Shown: positions 33,799 to 43,794 of the stretch, one piece after another
Layout of the letters: each line of letters begins with the position of its first letter
Numbering within the stretch: position 1 is the first letter of the stretch
Assembly (NCBI RefSeq): GCF_010993775.1
Contig: NZ_WOTO01000035.1
Span: 34,926 to 98,925, forward strand
Reading direction: 5' to 3'
Source: Fodinicola feengrottensis
GTDB taxonomy: Bacteria > Actinomycetota > Actinomycetes > Mycobacteriales > HKI-0501
Length of the DNA stretch: 64,000 bases
Position numbers and translations under genes: made by a program
The notes under the pieces: model-generated
What the model was told of the DNA's origin: nothing
What the model saw: only the letters and a program-made list of their open reading frames with translations
Databases searched by the model: none

Positions 33799-34196
33799 AG
33801 ATCGGCCATATGACACAGCGCCAGCCATACACGCTTTCGCAGCCGCATTCGTGGCTGTTGGTTCGGCGCCGTGCGCACGAAGGCCAGCACATCTCTTCGA
33901 CAGCCCTCACACAGATCGATACTGACAGTTGTGGCCAGCGAGTCATAACGAGACGCATATACGTGTGTGAACGTGTTGTCCCGTTTTCCCGTGTGCTTGC
34001 AGCGATTGCACATCAGCATCTCAGCCATTTTCGGTCCCTTCAGTTGCACAGCACCCATCGCAGCCGTGTACGCCCTGCCAGCTGCGGCCGGCCGATACGT
34101 GGAATGCCATTCGCCCTGCGGTGCTCGGCAGTCGATACACAGGAACTCGCCGCCTGATTCAATGACTGCCGGTCCACGGTGCGTACATTCGCTCAC
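33795..34196 (-). CDS. Two-module zinc-binding protein
   Basis: 133 residues. Module 1: CTHRGP...FLCIDCRAPQGEW; module 2: CNRCKHTGKRD...LCEGCRRDVLAF. Eight cysteines and histidines in two C4-type sets. GTG start overlaps the upstream stop. Possibly two genes fused. Confidence 0.6.
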   Translation of the reverse strand: MSECTHRGPAVIESGGEFLCIDCRAPQGEWHSTYRPAAAGRAYTAAMGAVQLKGPKMAEMLMCNRCKHTGKRDNTFTHVYASRYDSLATTVSIDLCEGCRRDVLAFVRTAPNQQPRMRLRKRVWLALCHMADL

Positions 34197-34432
34197 GCTG
34201 ACCACACCTCAACCTCGGCCGCTGGCATGATCTCTGTAACTCGACTGGCGGCGATACCGCTTGCAGGGTAGTGCACTACAAACGTCCGGCGGCCGATATA
34301 CACCGTGGTGTTGATGTTCACGTACCCCGAAGCCATCAAACCGTTATTCCGTTCAGTGTACAGATAGTCCGCAACTCGTATCGCTAGCTGCACGCGATCA
34401 GCCGTGTCGTCTACTGGAGTAGGTTGCTTCAC
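34193..34432 (-). CDS. Small hypothetical protein
   Basis: 79 residues, GTG start overlapping the previous TGA. Helix then beta: QLAIRVADYLYTERNNGLMA, TTVYIGRRTFVVHYPASG. Unknown. Confidence 0.6.
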   Translation of the reverse strand: MKQPTPVDDTADRVQLAIRVADYLYTERNNGLMASGYVNINTTVYIGRRTFVVHYPASGIAASRVTEIMPAAEVEVWSA

Positions 34433-34578
34433 GGCCGATTCCGTTTCCGTGACTGCTTCGCGACGGCGCTTTTGGCCCGGCGACGAAGCTTGACGTGATG
34501 CGGCACTGTGCCTCTATACATGATCTTGAACTGCAGGGCACGTAGGACCGCGAGCTGCTCAACTCGTGGTGTGTTCAT
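34429..34578 (-). CDS. Small basic protein
   Basis: 49 residues, strongly basic: MNTPRVEQLAVLRALQFKIM then KLRRRAKSAVAKQSRKRNRP. Could bind nucleic acid. Ends in GTGA overlap. Confidence 0.5.
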   Translation of the reverse strand: MNTPRVEQLAVLRALQFKIMYRGTVPHHVKLRRRAKSAVAKQSRKRNRP

Positions 34579-34603
34579 GCGCTCTCCGTGCCTTGGGTTG
34601 TCG

Positions 34604-34765
34604 TCATTCCTCTACCTCCACTTGCAGCCGATGCGGCGGCACTAACGACGCGCTGGCCAAGAATTTGATCGCCGCGGCCCGGTTCTGGAACACGCCCACC
34701 GTCAGCCGGTCGCCGGTTTCGGTGTTTACGCGGACCACCTTGAATGGGTATTTCGTGTCGGTCAT
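34604..34765 (-). CDS. Small hypothetical protein
   Basis: 53 residues: YPFKVVRVNTETGDRLTVGV then AAAIKFLASASLVPPHRLQV, a small alpha/beta unit. Start overlaps the DUF6221 stop. Confidence 0.55.
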   Translation of the reverse strand: MTDTKYPFKVVRVNTETGDRLTVGVFQNRAAAIKFLASASLVPPHRLQVEVEE

Positions 34766-35112
34766 CGGCGCCATTTCGGGTCGTAGTCGGGATGAGCCGA
34801 ATCGATAGCGGCCAGATACGAAACAGCGTCACGCCACGCCTCGAACAATGCGGAGTCAGATTCGTCAGCGTATCCGCACGCGTCCACGATGGCGCGCTTA
34901 GCCGCGACGTCACGCAGGACGTAAGCGGGATCGTTCGCGGCAATGTGCGTGTCGTCACGCGGGGCTACCGGCTGTTCGACTACCTGCTCCCAGGTCGCGT
35001 TTTCTTCGTAGTCCGCGATGACGCCGTCGCAGACAACCCAGGGCCCTGGTGTTGCGCGTTCAGCTATCTGGGCACCATCCAGCCGGGCGCGTACGAAATC
35101 AACGATGTCCAT
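34762..35112 (-). CDS. DUF6221 family protein
   Basis: 116 residues with family marks: MDIVDFVRARLDGAQIAERA, ATPGPWVVC, HIAANDPAYVLRDVAAKRAI and the ending SAHPDYDPKWR. Common in actinobacterial genomes and phages; function unknown. A relative lies at 37115. Confidence 0.75.
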   Translation of the reverse strand: MDIVDFVRARLDGAQIAERATPGPWVVCDGVIADYEENATWEQVVEQPVAPRDDTHIAANDPAYVLRDVAAKRAIVDACGYADESDSALFEAWRDAVSYLAAIDSAHPDYDPKWRR

Positions 35113-36377
35113 CAGGCGGACCTTCTTGTCGGGGCTTCGGGCGCGACACCGAAGCGGGTGGCGGGGCCGTGAGTTCGCACGATTACGTTACTGCGGTGAG
35201 CGCCGTCGAGTTGCAGCAGCGCAGTCTCCACCGCAGCGCCCAGTGCTCGTGCCATCAGCGGAGGTACTGCGTTGCCGATCTGCTTGAGCATCTGCCATTC
35301 GCTGGTCTGGAAGACGAACCCGTCGTGGAATGACTGGAGGCGAGCGGCCTCGCGGACCGTGATCCAGCGCTCAAAGTCCGGATGGACCCACTCCGAAAGG
35401 TCTCGGTGCATCTGCGCCAGAATGGTGTAAGCGGGCTTGTCTGGATGCAACCGCCGCCATTTCTCCGGTCGGGCGCCGTTCCAGATCTCCGGCGGCAGCG
35501 TATCAGCCTTGGCGCCCGGCGCCAGCAGAGAGATGAGGTTCAGGCGCCTACTCTGGATCTCTTTGGTGTGGTTTGTGTTGTGGAGCTGAGGTTGAGTACC
35601 GACTCGTTTTTTCTTGTAGCCGGAGGCATACCAGCGGCCGTCACGGTCGAGTCTCATCTCGTCCACGATGTCATTCTTGCGTCGGAAACCCGGGTAGCGC
35701 AGCGGCTCATAGTGAATGGCCGTCGATTCGGGGAGATCGCCAATCGCCTGCCGGACTGTCATCAGCGGTTGGCTTTCGCGGCCCAGCGCAGCTTCGAGGA
35801 AAAGCTGAGCATCGATCCCGAGATCCTCACCGTCCCGCACTCCGAAGAATATCGCCCGCTTCCGGAGCTGCGGAACGCCGAAGTCGCTAGCCGCTACGAC
35901 CGAGACGCCGCAGTTTCCGTATCCCGCCTGTTTGAAAGCGTCAAGGACTTCGCGTTTGAATCGTCCTTTGGCGAGCAGCAGCATATTCGGAACATTTTCC
36001 ATCAGGAAGACGCGAGGCTGCAGGGTGGTCAGAATACGGACATACTGCAGGTAGAGCTCGTTGCGGGGATCGTCGAGTATCCGGGTGCCGATCTGGCTGT
36101 ACCCCTGGCACGGAGGGCCGCCGAAGAGCAGATCGATGCGGCCTCTCTGCACTTCCTCGAAGCGGGATGCCTGCTCTGCCCATGCTGCACTGTCGGCAGC
36201 GAGGAAGTCATGCACGTCTCCCTCGAAAAGGGGCACCTCGGAAAAATTGTGCCGGTACGTCTGCGCAGCGAAGCGGTCGAGTTCGACCGCACCTTTGACG
36301 TCGAACCCGGCAAGCCGGATCCCTTCGCAGAAGCCGCCGCAGCCGGAGAACAAAGACACTGCACGGTAGGCGCTCAC
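35112..36377 (-). CDS. DNA cytosine-C5 methyltransferase
   Basis: 421 residues from GTG 36377 (GAGG eight bases before); an ATG at 36422 is an alternative. Motif I LFSGCGGFCEG, motif IV GGPPCQGYS with the catalytic Cys, motif VI MENVPNML, motif VIII-like FGVPQLRKR, and motif X QIGNAVPPLMA are all present and intact. Methylates cytosine in a specific site, probably shielding phage DNA from host restriction. No restriction gene is adjacent, so it is an orphan methylase. Target not readable. Confidence 0.93.
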   Translation of the reverse strand: MSAYRAVSLFSGCGGFCEGIRLAGFDVKGAVELDRFAAQTYRHNFSEVPLFEGDVHDFLAADSAAWAEQASRFEEVQRGRIDLLFGGPPCQGYSQIGTRILDDPRNELYLQYVRILTTLQPRVFLMENVPNMLLLAKGRFKREVLDAFKQAGYGNCGVSVVAASDFGVPQLRKRAIFFGVRDGEDLGIDAQLFLEAALGRESQPLMTVRQAIGDLPESTAIHYEPLRYPGFRRKNDIVDEMRLDRDGRWYASGYKKKRVGTQPQLHNTNHTKEIQSRRLNLISLLAPGAKADTLPPEIWNGARPEKWRRLHPDKPAYTILAQMHRDLSEWVHPDFERWITVREAARLQSFHDGFVFQTSEWQMLKQIGNAVPPLMARALGAAVETALLQLDGAHRSNVIVRTHGPATRFGVAPEAPTRRSA

Positions 36378-36399
36378 GCTGCGGTCCTCTGGGGTGCCA

Positions 36400-36603
36400 T
36401 CACGCACGCCAATCCTGCGCATTGATCGTCGGGGCGGACGCGTCCAACAGGGCCATGCCGAGCATGTACGCCTGCTCCTTGGTGCCGATCATGTTGTTTT
36501 CGTCCCGTTCGGGGTCAACCGGTTCAGCGTCGATGTGTATTCCGTTGCTCCACGTGTCGACCTCAACCATGAAGTCTCCGAACCGGATTGGGGGATTGCT
36601 CAC
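36400..36603 (-). CDS. Small hypothetical protein
   Basis: 67 residues, acidic: IRFGDFMVEVDTWSNGIHID, AYMLGMALLDASAP. Unknown; coupled to both sides. Confidence 0.6.
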   Translation of the reverse strand: MSNPPIRFGDFMVEVDTWSNGIHIDAEPVDPERDENNMIGTKEQAYMLGMALLDASAPTINAQDWRA

Positions 36604-36905
36604 GGTTTCACTCCTATCTCGCGAAGAACAGACAGCCGTTCAGCACACAGCTCATCATCTTTGGCGTGGCGGCACGTGTTGCAGCGAACGACATAGGCCA
36701 TGCCGCTCCAACGCTCCAAGGGCTTATGCCGGTCCCAGCGCTCCCGCCATGATGACACCAGTGGCCTCGTGACCTTCGTTGCATGCCAAACCAGGTAACC
36801 CAGCGGATCGAACTGTGGGGACGGGGACGGACCAGGCGTGGGGCCGAGGTATTTCTCAAATTCGGCTAGCCGCGCCTGTACGCGTTCGTTCAGGTCATCC
36901 AGCAT
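36600..36905 (-). CDS. Small hypothetical with cysteines
   Basis: 101 residues: MLDDLNERVQARLAEFEKYL, Pro-rich linker, Trp/Arg-rich segment SSWRERWDRHKPLERW and CNTCRHAKDDELC. Possible zinc site. Unknown. Confidence 0.55.
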   Translation of the reverse strand: MLDDLNERVQARLAEFEKYLGPTPGPSPSPQFDPLGYLVWHATKVTRPLVSSWRERWDRHKPLERWSGMAYVVRCNTCRHAKDDELCAERLSVLREIGVKP

Positions 36906-37125
36906 TGCTTCGTCTCCTGAACTTCCGCAGCTCCACAACTGGACCGTCGCTCAGGCCACGCAAATATGGCCCCCACTTTGCATACACCCACGGCCGCCTT
37001 GGCACGCCTGGGCGTTCGGCGTCTCGTAGGTACGCGGCGAATGTCTGAATAGTAGTCACGTCGTGAAGCGTGATCTTGCCGTCACTGAGTTTTTGACTCA
37101 GCTTTGCGTTCAGGTCATCCGGCAT
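36895..37125 (-). CDS. Small hypothetical protein
   Basis: 76 residues: MPDDLNAKLSQKLSDGKITL then RPWVYAKWGPYLRGLSDG. Unknown. Its N-terminus resembles that of the next gene (DDLN). Confidence 0.55.
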   Translation of the reverse strand: MPDDLNAKLSQKLSDGKITLHDVTTIQTFAAYLRDAERPGVPRRPWVYAKWGPYLRGLSDGPVVELRKFRRRSNAG

Positions 37126-37417
37126 CGGTCGGTCCCCATTCGGGTCGATAGCCGGGACGGTCCGCGTACACCGATGTAAGGTCGCGGATCTCATCACACG
37201 GCCACGATTGGCCAACAGGGCCATACGTCTCAGTGCACCGGGCACAAAATGGGTCACCCGGAACAATTTCGCAAGACAAATGCCGTTCGAGGATGCGGCG
37301 GTTACGCGCTATCTCAAGGCTCAGACGCCGGGATAGGTTAACGCTGATTATGGCAGGCAACAGACGCGTGTCAGTCACGATGCAGACTGTCAGCCACTCC
37401 ACCAGGTCATTCGTCAT
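37115..37417 (-). CDS. DUF6221-like protein
   Basis: 100 residues. MTNDLVEWLTVCIVTDTRLL, RRILERHLSCEI, CARCTETYGPVGQSWPCDEI and the ending YADRPGYRPEWG match the DUF6221 layout with a cysteine pair. Second family member in this operon; function unknown. Confidence 0.65.
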   Translation of the reverse strand: MTNDLVEWLTVCIVTDTRLLPAIISVNLSRRLSLEIARNRRILERHLSCEIVPGDPFCARCTETYGPVGQSWPCDEIRDLTSVYADRPGYRPEWGPTDAG

Positions 37418-37677
37418 ACGCTCGCCTTCGTCCTGTGAACTCGCGTGACGCGGTCGGCTCGGACCGCGCGTATGGGCTCTTTCTTGGATTGGCCGGTTAG
37501 GAAGATCTCGACAATGTCGATCCACTCGGCGACCGGCGTCTGTACGTGCTGGACCAGGCGCCAACGGCCGCGGAGGTTCTTGATAGAGAGGATCGTGCCG
37601 GCCTTTATCGTGCGGGTGCCGTGTTTGAATTCGGGGCTGTAAGTCCACGTTCCGGTTGGGGTTTCGCGGGTGGTCAT
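37414..37677 (-). CDS. Small hypothetical protein
   Basis: 87 residues: MTTRETPTGTWTYSPEFKHG, IKAGTILSIKNLRGRWRLVQ; a small SH3-like beta barrel would fit. Unknown. Confidence 0.55.
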   Translation of the reverse strand: MTTRETPTGTWTYSPEFKHGTRTIKAGTILSIKNLRGRWRLVQHVQTPVAEWIDIVEIFLTGQSKKEPIRAVRADRVTRVHRTKASV

Positions 37678-37880
37678 GAGATGTCCACGTCGGGAAGTCG
37701 GAGCCAGGAGGCGGGCACCATCGCGCCGGTGTGCGCGGCGAGCATGTGCAGCTGCGCACCGTAGAAGGCGTCTTCCTGGTTGTCGTACGGGAATCCGGTT
37801 GCCGGGTGTGTGCGGCCTGGACAATGGTGCTCCCATGCCCAATGCTCCGGGCCGTTGCGGTAGACCTGCGCTTTCTTCAC
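37674..37880 (-). CDS. Small hypothetical protein
   Basis: 68 residues from GTG 37880 (GTGA overlap): MKKAQVYRNGPEHWAWEHHC, DAFYGAQLHMLAAH. Several His/Cys. Unknown. Confidence 0.55.
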   Translation of the reverse strand: MKKAQVYRNGPEHWAWEHHCPGRTHPATGFPYDNQEDAFYGAQLHMLAAHTGAMVPASWLRLPDVDIS

Positions 37881-38129
37881 GGCAACTCCGCCGTGTCGTG
37901 TGTCTTGGTCAGTCGCAGAGCGCACTGCCAGCACGACCACCCAGTGATCGTGTAAACCACGGTCCGGTTTTCGCCTGCGATGGTAATACTGTCTCGGCTG
38001 AGCTGAAACACCGAGGCGTCTGCTTCTCGGAAAATCTCGAGGCTGACGAGCGAATGTACGGGCGCTTTAAGGATGCGGCGCACGCACGCGGTTGCCTACT
38101 CGCTGTAGTATGATCTCTCCGTAGCTCAT
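37877..38129 (-). CDS. Small hypothetical, frameshifted at N-terminus
   Basis: About 83 residues. ATG 38129 with AGGGA eight bases before gives MSYGEIILQRVGNRVR; after an indel at about 38085 (GTGCGTGCGCC) the other frame continues RRILKAPVHSLVSLEIFREA to 37877. Unknown. Confidence 0.5.
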
Positions 38130-38131
38130 GC

Positions 38132-40015
38132 TTAGCTTCCCTTTCGCCAATGGCGGCCTAAGATCTCTCCATCGGCCGAAATAGGTACGTCTAGAACTGT
38201 GGTGCTCATCAGCTCGCCCAGACGTTTTGCGTAGTCTGCGGCCAGGTCTTCGCGGACCTCTGAAATGATCTCGTCGTGTACTAGCAGAATTATCTGCTGC
38301 GTCATACCGGCGTCTCGCAGCCGCAGCAACGCATCCGCGAACACGTCACGGGCCACCGACTGGCAGATGAAATTCAGCGCGGCGTAGGATTTACCTGTAT
38401 CCGTAGGCAGCTTGCGACCGGTGGGCGAGACTACGAAGCCGTTAAGGGTGGCTTCTCTCGCTGCAGCGCGCGACTGTAGCGTTTGATCTCTGGGTATACG
38501 CCGAAGAACTTACCCTGAACGTCGCCGGACTCAGCTAGCGAAAGGCCGGTCTGTTGACTGACCGCGGTCGGCCCGCCTCCGTAGACGCTGCCAAACGCAA
38601 CTACCTTCAAAATGCCGCGCTGGCGTTTCGCCCACGGGTCGCCCTGTGTGATGCGCTCCGTAAAGTCGTCTCCGTAAATCATGGTGCCGGTTGTGTTGTG
38701 TAGGTCGCGACCATTAGCGATGGCGTCTTTCATAGCCGGAATATCCGCTAGGGCCGCGAGCAACCGTAGCTCCACCGCGGCGTAGTCAGACGCGACTAAG
38801 ACGTGACCTGGTTCGGCAATGACACAGCGACGGAGCCGCACGTCCGATGCGGGCCACTGCTGCACGGGAATGTACGAGACACTCATGCGCGCGGTGCGGG
38901 CCTGTAGTGAGTTGAACTTCGGGTGTACGCGGCCCTTTACATCTGCACCGTCAAGCAACTTGCGTACGTAGCTCTGCCAGTGCTGAGCTCGTTTGGTATA
39001 CATGACCGCTAGAGCAAGCGAGTTGGGCTCTCGGGTTTCGAGAGCCTCGCCCCAGTCCTTCACGTTCACATCGGCCAGCGGCAGAGCAGAGCACGAACTT
39101 GTCAGTCTTGACCTTGCCGCCGTCCGTGCGTTCCGGAATCTCTTCGCCCATCGCGAGAAGGGCCGCGGCCACCTGGTCACCTGAGTTAGCGTTTTTGACG
39201 CCGTATCGGGCGACCGCGTCTGCGTGTGACCGCTCCTCCTCGCGCAAGATCTCGAACAGGTCCGTTGCGTACGGTCGATCAATCAGCATCCCCTTTTGCT
39301 CGGGACGCATGACCTCGCCCTGAACCTGTCGCTCGAAGTTCAGCAGGCCGTACGACGGCGAGGGCTTCAGCGCCTTGTACAGGACCGGGAACAGCCGGGA
39401 CAGCAGGATCACATCGAGACCGGCGTACAGCCAGTAGACTGGCTCTGTGAGGTCAACGAGACCCCAACCGAGCGGCTTCTTTTGGCTGTCCTTGATACCC
39501 CAACTTTGCGAGGCGAAGAAGTCGGCTAGCCCCTCTTGAGTGTCGGGTGACGCCGGGTCTACGTACACGTCGCATAGGTCTTTGAGCTTGTGACCCGCTG
39601 CGCCAGGCTGCCCCTTGGACCGCGGGTCCTCCAGCCGGCTGATAAGGCCCACGTCGACCATGCGTGACTGCAGCTCGACAGCGTCGTCTACCAACGAATC
39701 GACGCCAGCCGCCAGCGCGTCGAACGGTACGTTGAACCCGAGCATTCGTTTGTGTTTCGTGAGAATGTTCCGGGACGCTGATCGCGACCACTCGTCACGC
39801 TCGACGGGCAGCACGTACGCCACGCTGGAATTACCGAACTGTGCAAGACGTACGCGGAAGTCGGCGGCGAAATGGAGAAGGTGCGGGGTCTCCGTATCCA
39901 CCGCAAGCAGCTGTTGCGCGAGGCTCCAACGCACGGCCTCGTCAGCGTCTGCCGCGGTTTCAACGAATCGGATTTGTACGGTGTCGCCGGCTAGTTGGTA
40001 CGCTTGGGTGCGCAC
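38132..40015 (-). CDS. Family A DNA polymerase with 3'-5' exonuclease, two frameshifts
   Basis: About 627 residues. Exonuclease: LLAVDTETPHLLHFAADF, GFNVPFDALAAG, YAGLDVILLSRLF. Polymerase: motif A VASDYAAVELRLLAALAD, motif B RQRGILKVVAFGSVYGGG, motif C ILLVHDEI. The parts lie in three frames with breaks at about 39087 (CT repeat) and 38454 (GG). Every catalytic residue is kept, so the enzyme is probably functional. Replicates phage DNA together with the primase-helicase three genes upstream. Shorter than E. coli Pol I, normal for actinophages. Confidence 0.9.
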
Positions 40016-40016
40016 A

Positions 40017-40598
40017 TCAGTAGCCCGCGTCCACGAGGGTCAGCGTTTTGTCGTCTTTGATTTCGTCCCATGCAAACACAACACGGTTACTGGTGTCGTC
40101 GACCGTCGTCGCGATGACCCATGCGTCCGGGCCGACCTTGATGTATGCCGGCCCGGTCCGGGTCGACACGAGCACGCTGCCAAGCTTCTCGGGCTCTTCG
40201 AGTTCGGGAACCGGCGGCGAGAGCGGGATTCCGTTTACGGAAATATCAGACAGGCCAGAGAGTAGGTACACAGTCACGTCGTCGTCGCCAGCGTAGCCGT
40301 AACCAGGAAAGTCGCCCACGGGAACAAATGCTTTGTCGGCCTGCTGAGCCGCGAAACACACAAACCTGATGCGGTCTCCGTCCTCGTCGTATGCCGCTTC
40401 GACCACCGTACCGAGTTTGATTTCCGGGGCGGCGGGTGGGAACATGAACTCTCGGTAACGGGTCTTGGCGTCGTCGTCCGTGTCCGCACCAAAGGCTCCG
40501 GTATCGTCGTACCGCCACTCGCCGTTGGCGTGCTTGGTGAGTACGCGGTCCGAGATTTTGCCGCGGGCCTTCGTGCCAGCCGGGTACGTGCTAGACAT
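40017..40598 (-). CDS. Hypothetical replication-operon protein
   Basis: 193 residues from ATG 40598: MSSTYPAGTKARGKISDRVL, acidic beta-rich body (TVVEAAYDEDGDRIRFVCFA; SGLSDISVNGIPL). Between polymerase and primase-helicase; overlaps the latter. Possibly a DNA-binding or processivity accessory, but no family recognised. Confidence 0.6.
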   Translation of the reverse strand: MSSTYPAGTKARGKISDRVLTKHANGEWRYDDTGAFGADTDDDAKTRYREFMFPPAAPEIKLGTVVEAAYDEDGDRIRFVCFAAQQADKAFVPVGDFPGYGYAGDDDVTVYLLSGLSDISVNGIPLSPPVPELEEPEKLGSVLVSTRTGPAYIKVGPDAWVIATTVDDTSNRVVFAWDEIKDDKTLTLVDAGY

Positions 40599-43088
40599 TG
40601 GCAACCTCTCCAAAGAGTTCGTCGTATGTTTCGGTGTCGGTCGATGGCGCATTTACAGACACGGGACGATCGTCGGCCACCGTGTCACGTTTGGTGCTCT
40701 TTCGAACGCCAACAAGGGTTTGGCCTTTCTCTCGACGTTCACGAGAGATGCCGCGCTCTTCCATGGCTCGGTAGAAGGTCTGGCGTTTCCAGACATCGGT
40801 ACCTTTGAGACCTTCGCTGTCCGCCCAGTTGCAGTAGAGCAGATAGGCCTGATTACCCAGCACCACAGACGCGGGATCTTTTATCAGGCCCTCGGTCTCG
40901 CCGCCGGCCCAAGGGAAAAAGCCGGATAGGGCGTCGCTGGACTCTTTGTAGGAATCGACGGACGCGGTAATCACCATCGGTTCGCGTAACCCGTCCTCGT
41001 ACCATTCTACCGCGCCACGCACCGCCCACGCTAGAATGCCGGCGGACTCTTTCTGTAACGTGCGTGACAGTTCCTGGTCACGTTCGTCCGGAGCGAACCA
41101 GCGCTCAAACGGGATCAGTTTCACACGGCGCCACAGGCCCTCGTCCTGGCCTTTCATCAGCGGTTTGTGGTTTGTCGCCAACATGATCAGGAATGAGGGT
41201 TTGAACTCGAAGAACTCTTGGCGCATGAATCGGGCTTGAACCAGATCTGAACCGGTGACCCGTTTGATAAGGGCTTCAGCGATATAGCGTCCTTGATCGC
41301 CTTCGCTAGCCATGACGAGTCGCGATCCCTTGAGGGCCGCCACATCGTTCGGGATGCCGCCTCCCGGCTTAGCCTCAAACGTCGAGAAGGCCGTAGTGAC
41401 GGTGATCGCGCGGAACACTTGGGTGAGCGTCTCCGTGAGGACCGATTTGCCATTAGCGCCCTTTCCGTACAGCACCGCGAACATTTGCTCAGACGTGTGG
41501 CCGGTGATGCCATAACCGACCAACCGCTGCAGGTAGGGGACAAGCTCTGGGTAGTTCGGGAAGATCTCCGCCAGGAACCGCTCCACCGTGGCGCTTTGGC
41601 GTCAGGGTCGTAAGTGACACCTAGCCGCCGGCTTAGTTTCATTTCGGGATCGGGGTCCACGAGCTCGCCGCGGCGCAAATCGAGCACGCCGTTCTGAACC
41701 GCGAGCAGATCTGGGCTGGCATCGAAATCGTTAATGTCGCAGTGGACACCGGACATGGCTTCCAGGTCCCGCACCATGGCAGCGATAGATGCGGATGACT
41801 GGGTGGTGTGCGCGAATTTGAGCCAGGCCTTCTTGTACGGGTGATCGGCCGGTAGCGATTGTGCATAGTAATACACGTCATCGGCGACCGCTTGGGCCTC
41901 CGTGCGGACCTGAGAGCGACCGTCGTGCGCCCAGTAGGATCCGTCCCACAGGAAGAAGCCGGCGGCATCCGTGTACCGCACAAGCCCGTTCAGCCGGTCG
42001 TACAGGCGCTTCGTGTTGCCTAGATCCGTGTGCGGGTGCCGGGCCACATAATCGAGCTCGCCGCCCGCGGAGTCTTCTTCTTCATTGTTGACTGTCTCGC
42101 GTACAGCGAACGGAACCGCGTCGCGGATAGCTTGATAGAGCAATCCCGCGAACTTGACCCCGTCGCGTTCATACCATTTAGAGAGGTCGTCGCCTGGTCC
42201 AGGCAACGCGAGACGGCGCGTGTCTATTCCGTGTGACGCTAGCGCTTCGCCCAGCCGGGTTGAGAAGGCGCTTCCGCTGTTGTCAGCGTCGCCGGCGAGG
42301 ATCACGCGGCGGCCCTGCAAGTGCGGAGCCAGCATCTCGGCCAGAGACTGGTTTCCGTTGCTTGCGCCCGCCACCACGATCGCGTCATGACCGGCGCCAA
42401 CCGCGGTCAGGCCGTCGCCAGGTCCTTCCGTGATGATGACGACATCGGTGTTAGCACCGCCGTGCAGGTAGGCGTGTTTGTGCCAGGGGACCTTGCCGGA
42501 ATAGGCGTATAGGCCCGACCAGCGGACACGGTGAGACGTTAGCGCCCGCCCCTGCAAGCCGCGGGCAACGCCGTCGAAATCGTCGATAAACGGAACCGTG
42601 ATGCGCGGGACCTGACGGAACGTCGCTTTCGTGTATTCGAAGTCGATCGCGTCAGAGCCGGGATCGAGGCCGATGCGTAGGTCCGCGGCAAGCTCGGGGG
42701 TTATGCCGAATCGGCGGCGGAGATACTCCAGCGCAGAGCCTGCGAGCTCGCTTCCGTCGTGCAGGCGCTGGAGGGTTTCGTCTACATAGACCGCCAGCCT
42801 GGTTACGCTTTCCGCCGGCAAGTCCGCGGCAGGCACAGCCTGCTCCGGGATGCCCGCGGCTTGCCATCCCGTGACGTTGAATAAGGAACGCATTTGGATA
42901 CCTGCGGCCTTGCAGATCTCCTCCGCGCTGCAGGCTTGCGATCGACACTTCAGGAGTAGGCTGTTGTTCTCTCCGCGGGCAATGCGCAGCGACGGGTCGT
43001 GGTCGCCGTGGGACGGGCAGATCGCGAGGAAGGCAGAACCGTCCGGCTGGACGCCGTCGAAGTGAGCCAGGATCGCTTGAAGCTTCAT
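40591..43088 (-). CDS. Primase-SF3 helicase, frameshifted
   Basis: About 832 residues. N-terminal zinc finger (CPSHGDHDPSLRIARG; CRSQACSAEEIC), TOPRIM primase core (VVIITEGPGDGLTAVGAG; VILAGDADNSGSAF), D5-type linker, then an SF3 helicase with Walker A YGKGANGKSVL and later LATNHKPLMKG. A break at about 41587 (CCACGGTGG, one G lost) separates primase plus linker from helicase. Makes primers and unwinds phage DNA. Immediately downstream of module 3, a likely promoter/origin region. Confidence 0.9.
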
Positions 43089-43183
43089 ATCACCGCCTTA
43101 GTGCTTCTCATGCATGTCTCTCCAAACGAGGGCGGCCGGGTGGACGCCGCGGACTTGCTGTGAGGGCTGGGCTGACGAAAGCC

Positions 43184-43286
43184 CTGTCAAAATGTCGAAC
43201 TGAACTGATTTCTAGGTCGATCTCGCAAGAAAACAAAATCCCTAGAGTTAATAGGGGGATGACGTTTTTTTTCGACATTTTGACAG
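43184..43286. repeat. Inverted-motif module 3 (103 bp)
   Basis: CTGTCAAAATGTCGA on + (43184-43198) and the identical motif on - (43286-43272) close a 103-bp unit with a CTAG-containing, A/T-rich core. Same design as the modules at 9571 and 9753. Upstream of the primase-helicase and downstream of a LAGLIDADG-like gene. Confidence 0.85.
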
Positions 43287-43287
43287 G

Positions 43288-43575
43288 TCAGTCCCGCGTC
43301 TCGTCGAGCGAATCGCGCATCTTGGCGGCACGACGGATACCCATGTAGGGCAGAACGTCACGCATGACCTGGATAGCCGTCTCGCCGTACACGTCAGCGC
43401 GCCACGTGCGCTTGTTGCCGCCGCGGACACGGGTGCGCACCGACTTGGATTTCATGATCTCGGCAGCGCGCTCTACTACATCCTGATCGGCCATCTCGAT
43501 TTGGATAGCGCGGCGACCCACCCAGCCTTCGCCCTCAATTAGGGCAGCGAGCCACGCGGCGTGATAACTGTTCAT
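43288..43575 (-). CDS. LAGLIDADG-like protein
   Basis: 95 residues. LAALIEGEGWVG is a single LAGLIDADG-type helix; then AIQIEMADQDVVERAAEIMK and RTWRADVYGETAIQVMRDVL follow the alpha-beta-beta-alpha order of half-size homing endonucleases. Would act as a dimer. Not inserted in another gene, so it may be domesticated. Confidence 0.65.
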   Translation of the reverse strand: MNSYHAAWLAALIEGEGWVGRRAIQIEMADQDVVERAAEIMKSKSVRTRVRGGNKRTWRADVYGETAIQVMRDVLPYMGIRRAAKMRDSLDETRD

Positions 43576-43584
43576 GTGCGATCA

Positions 43585-43794
43585 TCACCAGTCATTAGCG
43601 GCTTCTTGTGACATTTCGAGATCGTCTATCCGCGCTTGCAGTGCCGGGACTTGAGACATACGACTGAGAATCTCGGCGCGGGCTTCCATGTCGCAGCGGC
43701 ATTCGTCCGACTGGACCAGGCAAAAATCGACGGAGTCTTCGTAATGCTCCATCAACTCTGAGTCAGACATTTCGACGTACTCTTCAGCGCTCAC
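43585..43794 (-). CDS. Small acidic protein
   Basis: 69 residues, GTG by GTGA overlap: MSAEEYVEMSDSELMEHYED, CLVQSDECRCDMEARAEILS. Unknown. Confidence 0.55.
   Translation of the reverse strand: MSAEEYVEMSDSELMEHYEDSVDFCLVQSDECRCDMEARAEILSRMSQVPALQARIDDLEMSQEAANDW

Noticed and set aside
36377..36422. Upstream methyltransferase start at 36422
   Set aside because: Lacks a ribosome site and would add a non-conserved tail; GTG at 36377 is better placed, although not certain.
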